Shown one piece after another: positions 8,572 through 18,420 of a DNA stretch of 64,000 nt. The notes under the pieces were generated by a model, which saw only the letters and a program-made list of their open reading frames with translations, did not search any database and was not told where the DNA came from. Source of the DNA: Pseudomonas grandcourensis. Lineage in GTDB: Bacteria > Pseudomonadota > Gammaproteobacteria > Pseudomonadales > Pseudomonadaceae. The stretch is from positions 4,006,501-4,070,500 of the forward strand of contig NZ_CP150919.1 of assembly GCF_039909015.1 (NCBI RefSeq). The letters run 5' to 3'. Positions within the stretch are counted from its first letter, which is position 1; each line of letters opens with the position of its first letter. Both the position numbers and the translations under genes were made by a program.

Positions 8572-9828
8572 ATGAACTCCAAGTGCTATTGCACAGGCTG
8601 GTCCCTCGTGGCCGGTCTGGCGGCAAGCGTACTGGCATTGCCGGGCTTCGCTGCCGCACTGACGCTCGATGAAGCGCTGCGGCTGGCCGAAAACAATGCG
8701 CCGTCGCTGGCTGCACAAGATGCAAAGATTCAGGCTGCCAGCAGTGCGGCTATTCCAGCGGGTGAACTACCTGACCCCAAGCTGCTGGCAGGTGTGCAGA
8801 ACTACCCCATCGGCGGCCCGGATCGCTGGAGCATCAACGATGACTTCATGACCATGCAAATGGTCGGGGTCAGGCAAGAGATGCCCAACGGTGACAAACG
8901 CAAAGCCCGCATCGAGGTCGCCAACGCCGCCGTTGATCGCGCTGCCGCCGAGCGTCGGGTTGCACGTCTGAACGTACGCCAATCCACGGCATTGGCCTGG
9001 ATCAACAGCTACTCGGTCGAGCGAAAAGATGCGCTGTTCCAGGACTTCTACAAAGAAAACCGTCTGCTGACCGATACCGTCCGGGCGCAGATTGCCGGTG
9101 GTCGCGCTCAACCCGCCGATGCGGTGACGCCCAAGCAAGAAGCGGCTCGACTGGCAGAGCAGCAGGACGATCTGGTTCTCCAGAGAGCGCAGGCCCGGGC
9201 GGCCCTCAAACGCTGGATTGGCTCCGCTGCCAACGACCAGCCTGTGGGCACCTTGCCGCAGTGGCCCGTCGATTCCTCAAGCTACGCCCATAAACTGCAA
9301 CACCACCCCGAGTTGGCAGCGTTTGCGCCGATGACCCGCGAAGCGCAAGCCAAGGTTCGTGAAGCCGAGTCGGAGAAAAAGTCAGACTGGAGTTGGGAGC
9401 TTGACTATCAACATCGCGATCGCCAGTTCGGCGACATGGTCAGCGTGCAATTGTCCTGGGACTTGCCGCTGTTTCCCGACTCCCGGCAAAACCCGAAAAT
9501 CGCAGCCAAACAGGCTGAACTCAGCCAGCTTGAGGCTGAGCGCGAAGCCCTGTCACGCGAGCACACTCAGCAACTGGAAAACGAACTGGCCGACTATGAG
9601 CGCCTGAATCGTGCGGTAAGCCGCAACCAGGAAAGCCTGTTGCCGCTGGCCAGGGAAAAGGTCGAACTCAGCATGGCCAGCTACCGTGCCGGCAAAGGCG
9701 ATTTAAACGCCGTTGTGGCCGCCCGACGTGAACTCATCGAAGCCCGGCTCAAACAGATCGACGTGGAAGAGCAGCGAGCGCTGAGCAGTGCGCGTCTGTA
9801 TTTTGCTTATGGGGAGTCTGGCCAATGA
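8572..9828 (+). CDS. cusC: TolC-like outer-membrane factor of copper/silver efflux
   Basis: About 418 aa, outer-membrane efflux protein family (TolC/CusC/CzcC). A signal peptide (MNSKCYCTGWSLVAGLAAS...) ends near AALT. The motif LTLDEALRLAENNAPSL opens the first OEP repeat; long coiled-coil helices follow, and MASYRAGKGDLNAVVAARRE closes the second repeat. I use the ATG at 8572 (AGGA 9 nt upstream) instead of an in-frame ATG 30 bp earlier. It should form the exit duct for the CusBA complex. Its stop overlaps the next start by 4 bp. Confidence 0.9.
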   Translation: MNSKCYCTGWSLVAGLAASVLALPGFAAALTLDEALRLAENNAPSLAAQDAKIQAASSAAIPAGELPDPKLLAGVQNYPIGGPDRWSINDDFMTMQMVGVRQEMPNGDKRKARIEVANAAVDRAAAERRVARLNVRQSTALAWINSYSVERKDALFQDFYKENRLLTDTVRAQIAGGRAQPADAVTPKQEAARLAEQQDDLVLQRAQARAALKRWIGSAANDQPVGTLPQWPVDSSSYAHKLQHHPELAAFAPMTREAQAKVREAESEKKSDWSWELDYQHRDRQFGDMVSVQLSWDLPLFPDSRQNPKIAAKQAELSQLEAEREALSREHTQQLENELADYERLNRAVSRNQESLLPLAREKVELSMASYRAGKGDLNAVVAARRELIEARLKQIDVEEQRALSSARLYFAYGESGQ

Positions 9829-11309
9829 TCCTTGAAAAATGGAACGGCGCATTGCTGGTTGGCATCTCGCTGGCATTGGGTGTTGCCGGTGGCTACTGGT
9901 TCGCTCACCAGCGCATGAGCGCGGTACCTGTTGCCGCCCAGGAGCAGAAACTCAATTCGCCGGACGAACGCAAGGCACTGTATTGGTACGACCCCATGTA
10001 CCCGCAGCAAAAGTTCGATAAACCGGGTAAGTCCCCCTTCATGGACATGCAACTGGTCCCCCAGTACGCCAGCGGCACAGCGGACCGCGCGAGCGTCAGT
10101 ATCGATCCGGGTCTGACCCAGAATCTCGGTCTGCGTTTTGCGACCGTCGCTCGTGGAAACTTTGAGTCCAGCCTCGACGTGACAGGTGTCCTGGCGTTCA
10201 ACGAGCGTGATGTCGCCGTCATTCAGGCACGCACCCCTGGTTTTGTGGAGCGGGTCTATGCCCATGCACCCGGTGATGTGCTCAAAGCCAATGCGGCACT
10301 GGCGGATATCCTGGTGCCGGAGTGGGCAGCCGCCCAGACAGAGTTTCTTGCCCTCAAGCGCAACGGTGATGCCGACCTGTTGGCTGCGGCCCGCCAGCGA
10401 CTGCGGCTCACAGGGATGCCGGCGGCGCTGATCACCCAGGTAGAGCGCAGTGGCAACGTCCAGCCGAACCTGACCCTCACCAGCCCCATCAGCGGCGTGC
10501 TGCAAGAGTTGAACGTACGAGCGGGCATGACCGTGTCGGCTGGCGAGACTCTGGCACGCGTCAATGGCTTGAGCAGTGTCTGGCTGGCCGTGGCCGTTCC
10601 GGAATCGGAGGCGGGAGCCATCACCGTGGGCCAGGCCGTCGAGGCACGCTTGCCAGCCTTTCCAGGGTTAACGCTCAGTGGCAAGGTCAGCGCGATTTTG
10701 CCCGAGACCAATCCGGACAGCCGCACCCTTCGCATACGTGTCGAGTTACCCAATCCGGACGGACGCCTGAGACCAGGTTTGACGGCGCAGGTCCGCCTCA
10801 ACCACTCGACCGAACACAGTGTGTTGTGGGTGCCAAGTGAGGCGGTTATCCGCACTGGCCGACGTGCCCTGGTAATGCTCGCCGAAGACGCCGGCCGCTA
10901 CCGCCCGGTGGAGGTGCAACCCGGGCAGGAAAGCGATGGCAAGACGGTGATTTTGAAAGGTCTGGAAGAAGGCTGGAAGGTGGTTACGTCTGGCCAGTTC
11001 CTCCTCGATTCCGAGGCCAGTCTCAAGGGCATTGTTGCTACCTCTGAGGAAGGGTCACCCCCCATTGGAGCTGCCGCCAGTTTGCACGAGGCGGATGGGC
11101 AGATCGTTGAGATCAACGACAAAGAAGTTACGCTCGCCCATGGTCCTTTCAAGACGCTGGGCATGTCTGGCATGACGATGACGTTCCCTCTCGCCAATCC
11201 GGCGCTGATGCAGGGCCTCAAGGCTGGTGACAAGGTTCGGGTCGCGGTGAGCCAGACCGACGATGGCTTGCGTGTCGAGCGCCTGGCCAAATCGGGGAGC
11301 CAGCCATGA
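9825..11309 (+). CDS. cusB: CusB-like membrane-fusion protein with fused C-terminal CusF domain
   Basis: A 494-aa periplasmic adaptor. After an N-terminal membrane anchor come a heavy-metal-binding domain (residues about 53-80: [10 protein letters not shown], then [11 protein letters not shown]), the lipoyl/beta-barrel adaptor core ([41 protein letters not shown]) and an extra C-terminal domain of about 70 residues that matches CusF. In that domain the ligand spacing is H, +8, +11, +13 as in CusF, but the position of the usual Trp is Met ([14 protein letters not shown]). The fusion would tether a metallochaperone to the pump. Confidence 0.92.
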   Translation: MILEKWNGALLVGISLALGVAGGYWFAHQRMSAVPVAAQEQKLNSPDERKALYWYDPMYPQQKFDKPGKSPFMDMQLVPQYASGTADRASVSIDPGLTQNLGLRFATVARGNFESSLDVTGVLAFNERDVAVIQARTPGFVERVYAHAPGDVLKANAALADILVPEWAAAQTEFLALKRNGDADLLAAARQRLRLTGMPAALITQVERSGNVQPNLTLTSPISGVLQELNVRAGMTVSAGETLARVNGLSSVWLAVAVPESEAGAITVGQAVEARLPAFPGLTLSGKVSAILPETNPDSRTLRIRVELPNPDGRLRPGLTAQVRLNHSTEHSVLWVPSEAVIRTGRRALVMLAEDAGRYRPVEVQPGQESDGKTVILKGLEEGWKVVTSGQFLLDSEASLKGIVATSEEGSPPIGAAASLHEADGQIVEINDKEVTLAHGPFKTLGMSGMTMTFPLANPALMQGLKAGDKVRVAVSQTDDGLRVERLAKSGSQP

Positions 11310-14300
11310 TTGCGGCCCTCATTCGTTGGTCAGTGGCCAACCGGTTCCTGGTGCTACTGGCGACGTTGTTCGTCACGGCTTGGGGTATCTGGTCGGTACA
11401 GAGCACACCCATTGATGCACTGCCAGATCTCTCGGATGTCCAGGTGATCATCCGCACCCCCTATGCAGGACAAGCGCCGCAGATTGTCGAGAACCAGGTG
11501 ACCTATCCGTTGGCCACCACCATGCTTTCGGTGCCGGGCGCCAGGACCGTGCGTGGTTACTCCTTCTTCGGCGACAGCTTCGTTTACGTGCTGTTCGAAG
11601 ACGGCACGGACTTGTACTGGGCTCGCTCGCGGGTGTTGGAATACCTGAGCCAGGTACAAAGCCGGTTGCCGGCCAGCGCCAAGCCGGCGTTGGGGCCGGA
11701 TGCGACGGGAGTGGGCTGGATCTATCAGTACGCACTGGTGGATCGCAGTGGTGGACACGACCTGGCGCAACTGCGCGCGCTTCAGGACTGGTTCCTCAAG
11801 TTTGAACTCAAGACACTGCCGAACGTTGCGGAGGTGGCCACGGTGGGTGGCATGGTCAAGCAGTACCAGGTACAGCTTGATCCGCTGAAACTGGCCAGCC
11901 TCGGTATCACTCAGGCTGCGGTGACCGACGCTATCGGCAAGGCCAATCAGGAAACCGGTGGCGCGGTGCTGGAGATGGCCGAGACCGAGTTCATCGTGCG
12001 GGCTTCCGGTTACTTGAAGACGCTCAATGACTTTCGGGCGATCCCGCTCAAGTTGGGTTCGGGTGGTGTTCCGGTGACCCTTGGCGATGTCGCCACGATT
12101 CAGTTGGGGCCGGAAATGCGGCGTGGCATTACCGAACTCGACGGCGAAGGCGAGACCGTCGGTGGCGTGGTGATTTTGCGCAGCGGCAAGAATGCTCGCG
12201 AGACTATCGCAGCGGTCAAGACCAAGCTCGACGAACTGAAAAGCAGTCTGCCGGCCGGGGTGGAAATCGTCACCACCTACGACCGTAGCAAGCTGATCGA
12301 CCGCGCGGTGGAAAACCTCAGCCACAAACTGATCGAAGAGTTCATCGTCGTCGCGTTGGTCTGCGGGATCTTTCTCTGGCACTTGCGCTCATCGCTGGTG
12401 GCGATCATTTCGCTGCCGGTGGGAGTGCTGATTGCCTTCATCGTCATGCGCTACCAAGGCATCAACGCCAACATCATGTCCTTGGGCGGGATTGCCATCG
12501 CCATCGGCGCCATGGTCGATGCCGCCGTGGTGATGATCGAGAACGCCCACAAAAAGATTGAGGCCTGGCACGTAGCCAATCCAGGGGAGGAACTCAAGGG
12601 CGAGCGTCATTGGCATGTCATGACCGAAGCAGCGGCGGAGGTAGGCCCGGCGCTTTTCTTCTGTTTGCTGATCATCACCTTGTCGTTCATTCCGGTGTTC
12701 ACCCTGGAGGCTCAGGAAGGACGGCTGTTCGGCCCTTTGGCGTTCACCAAGACCTACGCCATGGCCGCAGCAGCGGGATTGTCAGTGACCCTGGTGCCCG
12801 TGCTGATGGGCTACTGGATTCGGGGACGAATTCCCGGTGAACAACAGAACCCGTTGAACCGGTGGTTGATCCGGATCTATCAGCCGGCCCTGGACGCGGT
12901 CTTGCGTCGGCCGAAGATCACGCTGCTGGTCGCGCTATTGGTTTTTGTCAGCGCGCTATGGCCAATGTCGCGCTTGGGTGGCGAGTTTCTACCCCCGCTG
13001 GACGAGGGCGACCTGCTCTATATGCCTTCGGCCCTGCCGGGACTATCGGCGCAGAAAGCTGCGCAACTGCTGCAACAGACCGACCGGTTGATCAAGACCG
13101 TGCCAGAGGTCGAACACGTCTTCGGTAAAGCCGGTCGTGCCGAAACCGCCACCGACCCGGCACCGCTGGAAATGTTCGAAACCACGATCCAGTTCAAGCC
13201 ACATGAGCAATGGCGCGCAGGCATGACTCAGGAAAAGCTGGTGGAGGAGCTGGATCGCGTGGTGCGCGTTCCCGGTTTGACCAACATCTGGATACCGCCG
13301 ATTCGCAATCGTATCGACATGCTCGCGACGGGCATAAAGAGCCCGATCGGTGTGAAGGTTGCCGGCACCAATCTGGCGGAAATCGATGCGGTCACCCAGG
13401 CGGTCGAGCGAGTGGCCAAGGACGTGCCCGGTGTCAGTTCGGCCCTGGCCGAACGGCTGACCGGTGGCCGCTATATCGATGTGGATATCGACCGCAAGGC
13501 TGCTGCTCGTTACGGGCTGAACATCGCCGATGTGCAGTCCATCGTGGCCGGTGCCATCGGTGGTGAAAATGTCGGGGAGACCATTGAAGGTCTCGCACGT
13601 TTCCCGATCAACGTACGTTACCCACGGGAATGGCGCGACTCGCTCGGCGCCCTGGAGCAACTGCCGATCTACACCCCGCTGGGGAGCCAGATCACCCTTG
13701 GCACGGTAGCGAAGGTCAAGGTCAGTGACGGCCCACCGATGCTCAAGAGCGAGAACGCACGGCCTTCAGGCTGGGTGTACATCGATGTGCGCGGGCGAGA
13801 CATTGCCTCGGTGGTCGCCGATCTACGCCGGGTCATCAATGAGCAGGTCAAGTTGCAGCCAGGCATGAGCCTCAGTTACTCAGGACAGTTCGAGTTTCTC
13901 GAGAGGGCCAACGCACGGCTCAAACTGGTGGTGCCTGCCACGCTGTTGATCATCTTCGTGTTGCTCTACCTGACTTTTGCCCGATTCGATGAGGCCCTGC
14001 TGATCATGGCCACTCTGCCATTCGCCCTGACTGGCGGAGCATGGTTCCTCTACCTGCTGGGGTTCAACCTGTCGGTCGCCACCGGGGTCGGCTTCATCGC
14101 CCTGGCCGGTGTTTCTGCCGAGTTTGGCGTGATCATGCTGCTCTATCTGAAGAATGCCTGGGCCGAACGTGAAGACCTCGGTGACAGCACTGAACGCGGG
14201 CTGGTGGCGGCGATTCGTGAAGGCGCCGTGCAGCGCGTTCGCCCCAAGGCCATGACCGTGGCCGTCATCATTGCCGGCCTGCTGCCCATTCTGTTGGGCA

Positions 14301-14464
14301 GCGGCACCGGCAGCGAAGTGATGAGCCGCATTGCCGCGCCCATGGTCGGCGGCATGGTCACGGCACCCTTGCTCTCCCTGTTTGTCATTCCGGCAGCCTA
14401 TCGATTGATGCGTCGCCGGCACCTCCTGCCTGTACCCACAACACCTCAAGGAAAAGTCGTATGA
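11306..14464 (+). CDS. cusA: Copper/silver RND efflux pump CusA
   Basis: A 1052-aa heavy-metal efflux RND transporter of the inner membrane. It exports Cu(I)/Ag(I) using the proton gradient, with CusB and CusC. The three methionines that bind metal in E. coli CusA are present at the same numbers: M573 (LLYMPS), M623 (PLEMFET) and M672 (IDMLATGI), which points to Cu/Ag rather than Zn/Co/Cd. Two sets of six membrane segments flank large periplasmic loops. It overlaps cusB by 4 bp and cusF by 4 bp. Confidence 0.96.
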   Translation: MIAALIRWSVANRFLVLLATLFVTAWGIWSVQSTPIDALPDLSDVQVIIRTPYAGQAPQIVENQVTYPLATTMLSVPGARTVRGYSFFGDSFVYVLFEDGTDLYWARSRVLEYLSQVQSRLPASAKPALGPDATGVGWIYQYALVDRSGGHDLAQLRALQDWFLKFELKTLPNVAEVATVGGMVKQYQVQLDPLKLASLGITQAAVTDAIGKANQETGGAVLEMAETEFIVRASGYLKTLNDFRAIPLKLGSGGVPVTLGDVATIQLGPEMRRGITELDGEGETVGGVVILRSGKNARETIAAVKTKLDELKSSLPAGVEIVTTYDRSKLIDRAVENLSHKLIEEFIVVALVCGIFLWHLRSSLVAIISLPVGVLIAFIVMRYQGINANIMSLGGIAIAIGAMVDAAVVMIENAHKKIEAWHVANPGEELKGERHWHVMTEAAAEVGPALFFCLLIITLSFIPVFTLEAQEGRLFGPLAFTKTYAMAAAAGLSVTLVPVLMGYWIRGRIPGEQQNPLNRWLIRIYQPALDAVLRRPKITLLVALLVFVSALWPMSRLGGEFLPPLDEGDLLYMPSALPGLSAQKAAQLLQQTDRLIKTVPEVEHVFGKAGRAETATDPAPLEMFETTIQFKPHEQWRAGMTQEKLVEELDRVVRVPGLTNIWIPPIRNRIDMLATGIKSPIGVKVAGTNLAEIDAVTQAVERVAKDVPGVSSALAERLTGGRYIDVDIDRKAAARYGLNIADVQSIVAGAIGGENVGETIEGLARFPINVRYPREWRDSLGALEQLPIYTPLGSQITLGTVAKVKVSDGPPMLKSENARPSGWVYIDVRGRDIASVVADLRRVINEQVKLQPGMSLSYSGQFEFLERANARLKLVVPATLLIIFVLLYLTFARFDEALLIMATLPFALTGGAWFLYLLGFNLSVATGVGFIALAGVSAEFGVIMLLYLKNAWAEREDLGDSTERGLVAAIREGAVQRVRPKAMTVAVIIAGLLPILLGSGTGSEVMSRIAAPMVGGMVTAPLLSLFVIPAAYRLMRRRHLLPVPTTPQGKVV

Positions 14465-14811
14465 AACTCACCCTGATTGCAATCGCAAGCACCGTATTCG
14501 CGCTTTCACTGTCTGCCCGCGCGCAGGACATGCCAGGCATGAAAATGGACGGCATGGAAGGCATGCAGATGAAGCAGGAAACTAAACAGGCTCCGGTATC
14601 CAATGCCGAAGGTACGATCAAGGCTATCGATACTGCGAAGCATACGGTGACGATCGCCCACGGCGCCGTTCCCGCCCTGCAATGGCCGCCGATGACGATG
14701 GCCTTTTCCGTGACGCAAGATCAGTTGTCGGGGTTGACGCCTGGAGACCGGGTTTCGTTTTCCTTCCGGCTAGAGGGTAACCGCGCCTCGATCGTGTCCA
14801 TTAATAAGTAA
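14461..14811 (+). CDS. cusF: CusF-like periplasmic copper/silver chaperone
   Basis: A 116-aa exported protein with a signal peptide ending at ARA, a Met-rich linker ([15 protein letters not shown]) and a CusF OB-fold domain. The four Cu(I) ligands have exactly CusF spacing: H67, W75, M78 and M80 ([14 protein letters not shown]). It overlaps cusA by 4 bp and is the last gene of the operon, so the operon encodes two CusF domains, this free one and the one fused to CusB. Confidence 0.93.
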   Translation: MKLTLIAIASTVFALSLSARAQDMPGMKMDGMEGMQMKQETKQAPVSNAEGTIKAIDTAKHTVTIAHGAVPALQWPPMTMAFSVTQDQLSGLTPGDRVSFSFRLEGNRASIVSINK

Positions 14812-14827
14812 ATTCCGGTGGTGGAGT

Positions 14828-14853
14828 GTCCGGCACATGTCGTCGTGCCGGAC
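14828..14853 (+). terminator. Hairpin after cusF
   Basis: A 9-bp perfect stem (GTCCGGCAC/GTGCCGGAC) with an 8-nt loop lies 17 bp beyond the cusF stop. No T-run follows, so termination there would be imperfect. It probably marks the 3' end of the cus transcript. Confidence 0.5.
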
Positions 14854-14988
14854 TGACCCATTAAATCCACTGTTTCAGGAAAAACGGAGGGTTCGGGGTT
14901 TTGTGAACGGCCGGCAATTGCCTACCCGTCCAGTTGCGTTTCCTCTTGCGTCATCCTCGTCGGTGTTTCGGATCTGCAACAGATTTCG

Positions 14989-15029
14989 AAAAAAAGTCGC
15001 AAGCCCCGCGACTATGCAGGGCTTGCGAC
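14989..15029 (-). terminator. Rho-independent terminator of the Gly-rich gene 1
   Basis: On the minus strand an 11-bp perfect stem (GTCGCAAGCCC/GGGCTTGCGAC, loop 12 nt) is followed by TTTTTTT. It lies 80 bp after the stop of the minus-strand gene ending at 15109 and is a classical intrinsic terminator. Confidence 0.85.
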
Positions 15030-15108
15030 TTATGGCCGATACGTCCTTCAAACTCCCGAGACGTCATCGACGGGTATGCCTGACTTGTTCATTGCCGAAC
15101 GTGCAGGC

Positions 15109-16275
15109 CTAGTTCTCTACCTCAACCGCGTCGAAATCCGGCGCGTCCGGGGCGTCCGCTACATCCTCTCTGTCCACCCTCGCCTTGGCTTCGTCAGCCT
15201 CTCTGGCTGCCTCCGCCTTGGCTTTGTCAGCCTCTCTGGCTGCCTTCGCCTTGGCTTTGTCAGCCTCTCTGGCTGCGTTCGCCTTCGCTTTGTCAGCCTC
15301 TCTGGCTACGTTCGCCTTGGCTTTGGCTGCGTCCCTGGCAGCATCTGCGTCGGCCTTGGCGGCGTCCCTGGCTGCATCCGCAGCGGCCCGGGCAGCGTCT
15401 CTGGCTGCATCTGCATCTGCGCGCGGTACGCCAGCAGCTCTTGCGGCATCCCGGGCTGCATCCGCCTTAGCTCTGGCGGCGTCCCGGGCTGCATCTGCCT
15501 TAGCTCTGGCGGCGTCCCGGGCTGCATCTGCGTCAGCCTTGGCCGCGTTTCTGGCTACATCAGCGTCATTTCTGGCAACGCCCCTGTCTTCCGCGGCTTC
15601 CCTGGCAGCGTCCCTGGCGTCTTCTGCGGCTTCCCTTGCAGCGTCACCCGCGTCTTCTGCGGCTTCTCTGGCTGCATCTGCGGCGTTATCCGCGTCGTTG
15701 TCATCGTCGTTGTCACGCGCGTCGTTGTCACGCGCATTGCCTGGGCCTCTGTTCCCGACCATTCCACCATGGTCATCGTCGTTGTCACGGGCATTGCCCG
15801 GGCCTCTGTTTCCGGCCATACCACCATGGTCTGCATCGCCGCGACCGTCACCGCCATGGCCTGCTGCACCATGACCGCCACCGCCGTCACCGCCATGACC
15901 ACCGCCTCCGGAGCCTCCACTGCCGGAGCCGCCGCCACCGTGACCGCCTCCGCCTTCACCGCCATGACCTCCGCCTCCGGAGCCTCCACTGCCGGAGCCA
16001 CCGCCACCTCCGTGGCCGCCTCCGCCGTCACCACCGTGACCACCGCCTCCGGAGCCTCCACTGCCGGAGCCACCGCCACCTCCGTGGCCGCCTCCGCCGT
16101 CACCACCGTGACCACCACCTCCGGAACCGCCGCCACCGCCGTTACCTCCACCACCACCGCCGCCATCCTTGGCATACACGCTGGAGAAACTGCCGATGTA
16201 ATCGGGCACCAGAACAGTCGATGCAGACAAGACCCCGCCTATTGCCAGAGCCAACAAACATTTCTTGAGCAGCAT
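15109..16275 (-). CDS. Secreted Gly-rich / Ala-Asp-Lys repeat protein 1
   Basis: A 388-aa low-complexity exported protein. The signal sequence (KKCLLALAIGGVLSAST, ending YAKDGG) is nearly identical to that of the paralogue at 22667-23359. The mature part has a Gly/His/Ser tract (repeats of GGGGHGGDGGGGHGG type, about residues 38-140), two copies of HGGM(V/A)GNRGPGNARDN, then about 200 residues of short repeats built from DAAREAAEDA, ADAARDAAKA and AREADKAKA, expected to be a long charged helix. The RBS is strong (GGAGGTG). No enzymatic domain is visible. Function unknown; surface or matrix polymer is a guess. Confidence 0.85.
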   Translation of the reverse strand: MLLKKCLLALAIGGVLSASTVLVPDYIGSFSSVYAKDGGGGGGGNGGGGGSGGGGHGGDGGGGHGGGGGSGSGGSGGGGHGGDGGGGHGGGGGSGSGGSGGGGHGGEGGGGHGGGGSGSGGSGGGGHGGDGGGGHGAAGHGGDGRGDADHGGMAGNRGPGNARDNDDDHGGMVGNRGPGNARDNDARDNDDDNDADNAADAAREAAEDAGDAAREAAEDARDAAREAAEDRGVARNDADVARNAAKADADAARDAARAKADAARDAARAKADAARDAARAAGVPRADADAARDAARAAADAARDAAKADADAARDAAKAKANVAREADKAKANAAREADKAKAKAAREADKAKAEAAREADEAKARVDREDVADAPDAPDFDAVEVEN

Positions 16276-16445
16276 GATGCACCTCCGCTTGGAGTTGCGT
16301 CGTCACCTCCATATCGAACGCAATGTCCAGTGAGTTCCCGGCCGCCCATTGGAGCGGCCAGCCAACCGGCACGGGCATAAATCTGCAGCATTAACGAGCC
16401 ACTGCGGTATCCGTACGATCCCTCAGAGCCAGCCGGTATCGTAGC

Positions 16446-16462
16446 GTGGGAAATATTCCCAC
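16446..16462. promoter_or_regulatory. Palindromic operator, copy 1
   Basis: GTGGGAAATATTCCCAC has 7-bp perfect arms around a 3-nt centre. It begins about 7 nt downstream of the -10 box of Gly-rich gene 1, so it covers the expected transcription start, a repressor-like position. The same palindrome occurs at 22576-22590 and 23473-23489. Confidence 0.7.
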
Positions 16463-16469
16463 ATCACTT

Positions 16470-16497
16470 AGATTAGTCCTGTCAGCCCAAGTGTCAA
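16470..16497 (-). promoter_or_regulatory. Sigma-70-type promoter of Gly-rich gene 1
   Basis: The minus strand reads TTGACA, 16-nt spacer, TAATCT. The -35 is a perfect consensus. The same arrangement and much of the spacer recur in front of Gly-rich gene 2. The predicted leader is about 190 nt. Confidence 0.65.
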
Positions 16498-16634
16498 CGA
16501 CCAGACATCAGGTCCTGGGCACGCGTTGAACAATTGACCAAGAACAGACAGAAGACACAGCAATAACCAATGAGTAGCTATGCTTGGTTTGTTGCCAGAC
16601 TCTCTTGGCAACATCGTGAAAGGAGGCGTTTGAG

Positions 16635-17120
16635 ATGCAACTCATCACGTTGAAAATCGAAAAGCCGGATGTGACGAACTTCATCCTGGGTCAGACGCAC
16701 TTCATCAAGTCCGTCGAGGACATCCACGAAGCGCTGGTCAATACCGTGCCAGGCATCCAGTTTGGCGTGGCCTTTTGTGAAGCCTCCGGCCAATGCCTGG
16801 TGCGATGGTCCGGCACCGATAGCTCAATGATTGAACTTGCACAAAGGAATGCGAAAGCCATCGCCGCAGGCCATAGCTTCATCATTTTCCTGGGCGACGG
16901 TTTCTATCCGCTGAACGTGTTGAACACCATCAAAATGGTTCCAGAGGTATGCCGTATCTTTTGTGCAACAGCCAATCCGACCGAAGTGATTCTCGCTGAG
17001 ACGCAGCAAGGGCGAGCGATCCTGGGCGTAGTGGATGGCTTTTGTGCCAATGACCTCGAAGGCGATGAAGACATTCTGTGGCGCAAGAACTTGTTGCGAC
17101 AGATTGGCTACAAGCTGTGA
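16635..17120 (+). CDS. Adenosine-specific kinase family protein (DUF355)
   Basis: A 161-aa protein. The sequence (LGQTHFIKSVEDIHEALVNT; GVAFCEASGQCLVRWSGTD; ATANPTEVILAETQQGRAIL; GVVDGF) fits the small adenosine-specific kinase family first described in archaea and sporadic in bacteria. The start has an excellent RBS (AAAGGAGGCG). It is monocistronic, divergent from Gly-rich gene 1 and followed by a 400-bp gap. Biochemical role in Pseudomonas is unclear to me. Confidence 0.8.
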   Translation: MQLITLKIEKPDVTNFILGQTHFIKSVEDIHEALVNTVPGIQFGVAFCEASGQCLVRWSGTDSSMIELAQRNAKAIAAGHSFIIFLGDGFYPLNVLNTIKMVPEVCRIFCATANPTEVILAETQQGRAILGVVDGFCANDLEGDEDILWRKNLLRQIGYKL

Positions 17121-17527
17121 GTTGCAGAGCGTGCACCCAAGCACGCTCAACCGGTGCATGATACGCAGCGCGTGACGCCCTGTTCGGGGAGGTACTGCAG
17201 GTGCTGACACACCACATGACATAGCAAATTACCTGAATGCCTTACGCAAGAGCAGTTCACACCGTCCCAAGACGCTGGCCTGTCCAGCCTCCTGATGTAA
17301 CGAATCAAGTCAAAATGTTTACCTGCAGGGCAGATCCTTATACGATGAACTCCGTTTCTACGGCTCTCCGTCGGGCCTGAACAGGCCTTGGTTATTATGC
17401 ATGACAAAGCGAATTAACAAATTGTGCTCTATGGCCACGCAAGATTTTGCGCGAAAAAACAAGCAAGAACTGTATACAGGTTTAATCATCTATATAACCA
17501 AATACAATAACATTGAGCACCCGAACG
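17121..17527. other. Intergenic region upstream of the first GT2 gene
   Basis: About 400 bp without a gene. The last 120 bp are AT-rich and probably carry the GT2 promoter. A perfect palindrome CTGTATACAG lies at 17470-17479; it is too short to be a LexA box (CTG-N10-CAG). Nothing else stands out. Confidence 0.4.
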
Positions 17528-18337
17528 ATGAATAACCCTGATTTACTGGCCGAAAGCTCCAAAGCCTTCAGCATAGTTATAGTAAATTACAAAACACCAG
17601 AAATTACCAAAATATGCCTGGACTTATTGCACCAGCATTTTGGCAATAACAGCGTCCCGGTGTGGGTGGTTGACAACTATTCCGCCGATGAAAGCACCGA
17701 GTATCTACGAACGCTTGACTGGATCAACTTGATCGAGCGCTCTATTACCGAACCAGAAGCTGGCCATATTGCACATGGCAAGGCACTTGACATGGTTCTG
17801 GAGCGAATTGACACCGATTATTTATTCCTGATGCACACCGATACATTTGTTTTCGACAAAAATGTTTTTCCGATGATGCTGAATAAATGCTTGAAAAACC
17901 CGAAGGTCGCGGCCGTTGGTTGTGTCGAGCAAATAAACCGCGGCACCACGAGATCTGTCTGGCGCTATAGCTCACGACTGTTCAAGCACCACTTCAGACG
18001 CCTGAAAATCTCCATGGGATTGCGATCCAGAGAACCAAAGCCGTACAAAGAAGTCTACTTGAAAAGTTTCTGCACATTGTGGAACTGCAAACTTGTCAAA
18101 CAGCACAACATGCACTTTTCGATGGATGATCGCGTGCCAGGCTATACCCTCCAGGACCGCATGACCGAGCTTGGCTATGAAGTTGAAATGTTATCACCGC
18201 GTAAAATCTTCAGCTATCTGGATCACATTCAGTCCGGCACTGTTGCAGCGGTTGGCGGCTATGGTGAAACTCATAGACGAACCAAAATGTACAACAACAT
18301 CCTTAAGCGTCTGAACAAGGACGACAGGGCAAATTGA
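17528..18337 (+). CDS. Family 2 glycosyltransferase, copy A
   Basis: A 269-aa GT-A fold protein. The N-terminus has the GT2 nucleotide-binding start FSIVIVNYKTPEITKICL, then VWVVDNYSADESTEYLR and the acidic metal site region DYLFLMHTDTFVFDKN. The rest (YLKSFCTLWNCKLV; DRVPGYTLQDRM; GGYGETHRRTKMY) is shared residue for residue with the paralogue at 25184-25990. I start at ATG 17528; a TTG 15 bp upstream is open too. Codon use is more AT-rich than in copy B. Substrate unknown. Confidence 0.85.
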   Translation: MNNPDLLAESSKAFSIVIVNYKTPEITKICLDLLHQHFGNNSVPVWVVDNYSADESTEYLRTLDWINLIERSITEPEAGHIAHGKALDMVLERIDTDYLFLMHTDTFVFDKNVFPMMLNKCLKNPKVAAVGCVEQINRGTTRSVWRYSSRLFKHHFRRLKISMGLRSREPKPYKEVYLKSFCTLWNCKLVKQHNMHFSMDDRVPGYTLQDRMTELGYEVEMLSPRKIFSYLDHIQSGTVAAVGGYGETHRRTKMYNNILKRLNKDDRAN

Positions 18338-18420
18338 GCGGCGAATAGACGCAACGAGCAGGGCGTTCAACCCTGCGTGAAGTCACCCATACGTTTTTAT
18401 ATCAGGTCATTGGAGCGGTA

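Noticed and set aside
15076..16380. 434-aa plus-strand frame rich in Ser/Cys/Gly repeats
   Set aside because: Mirror of the repetitive Gly-rich gene 1, which has the RBS, signal peptide, promoter and terminator.
17470..17479. CTGTATACAG as an SOS box
   Set aside because: LexA sites need CTG-N10-CAG; here the half-sites are only 4 bp apart.
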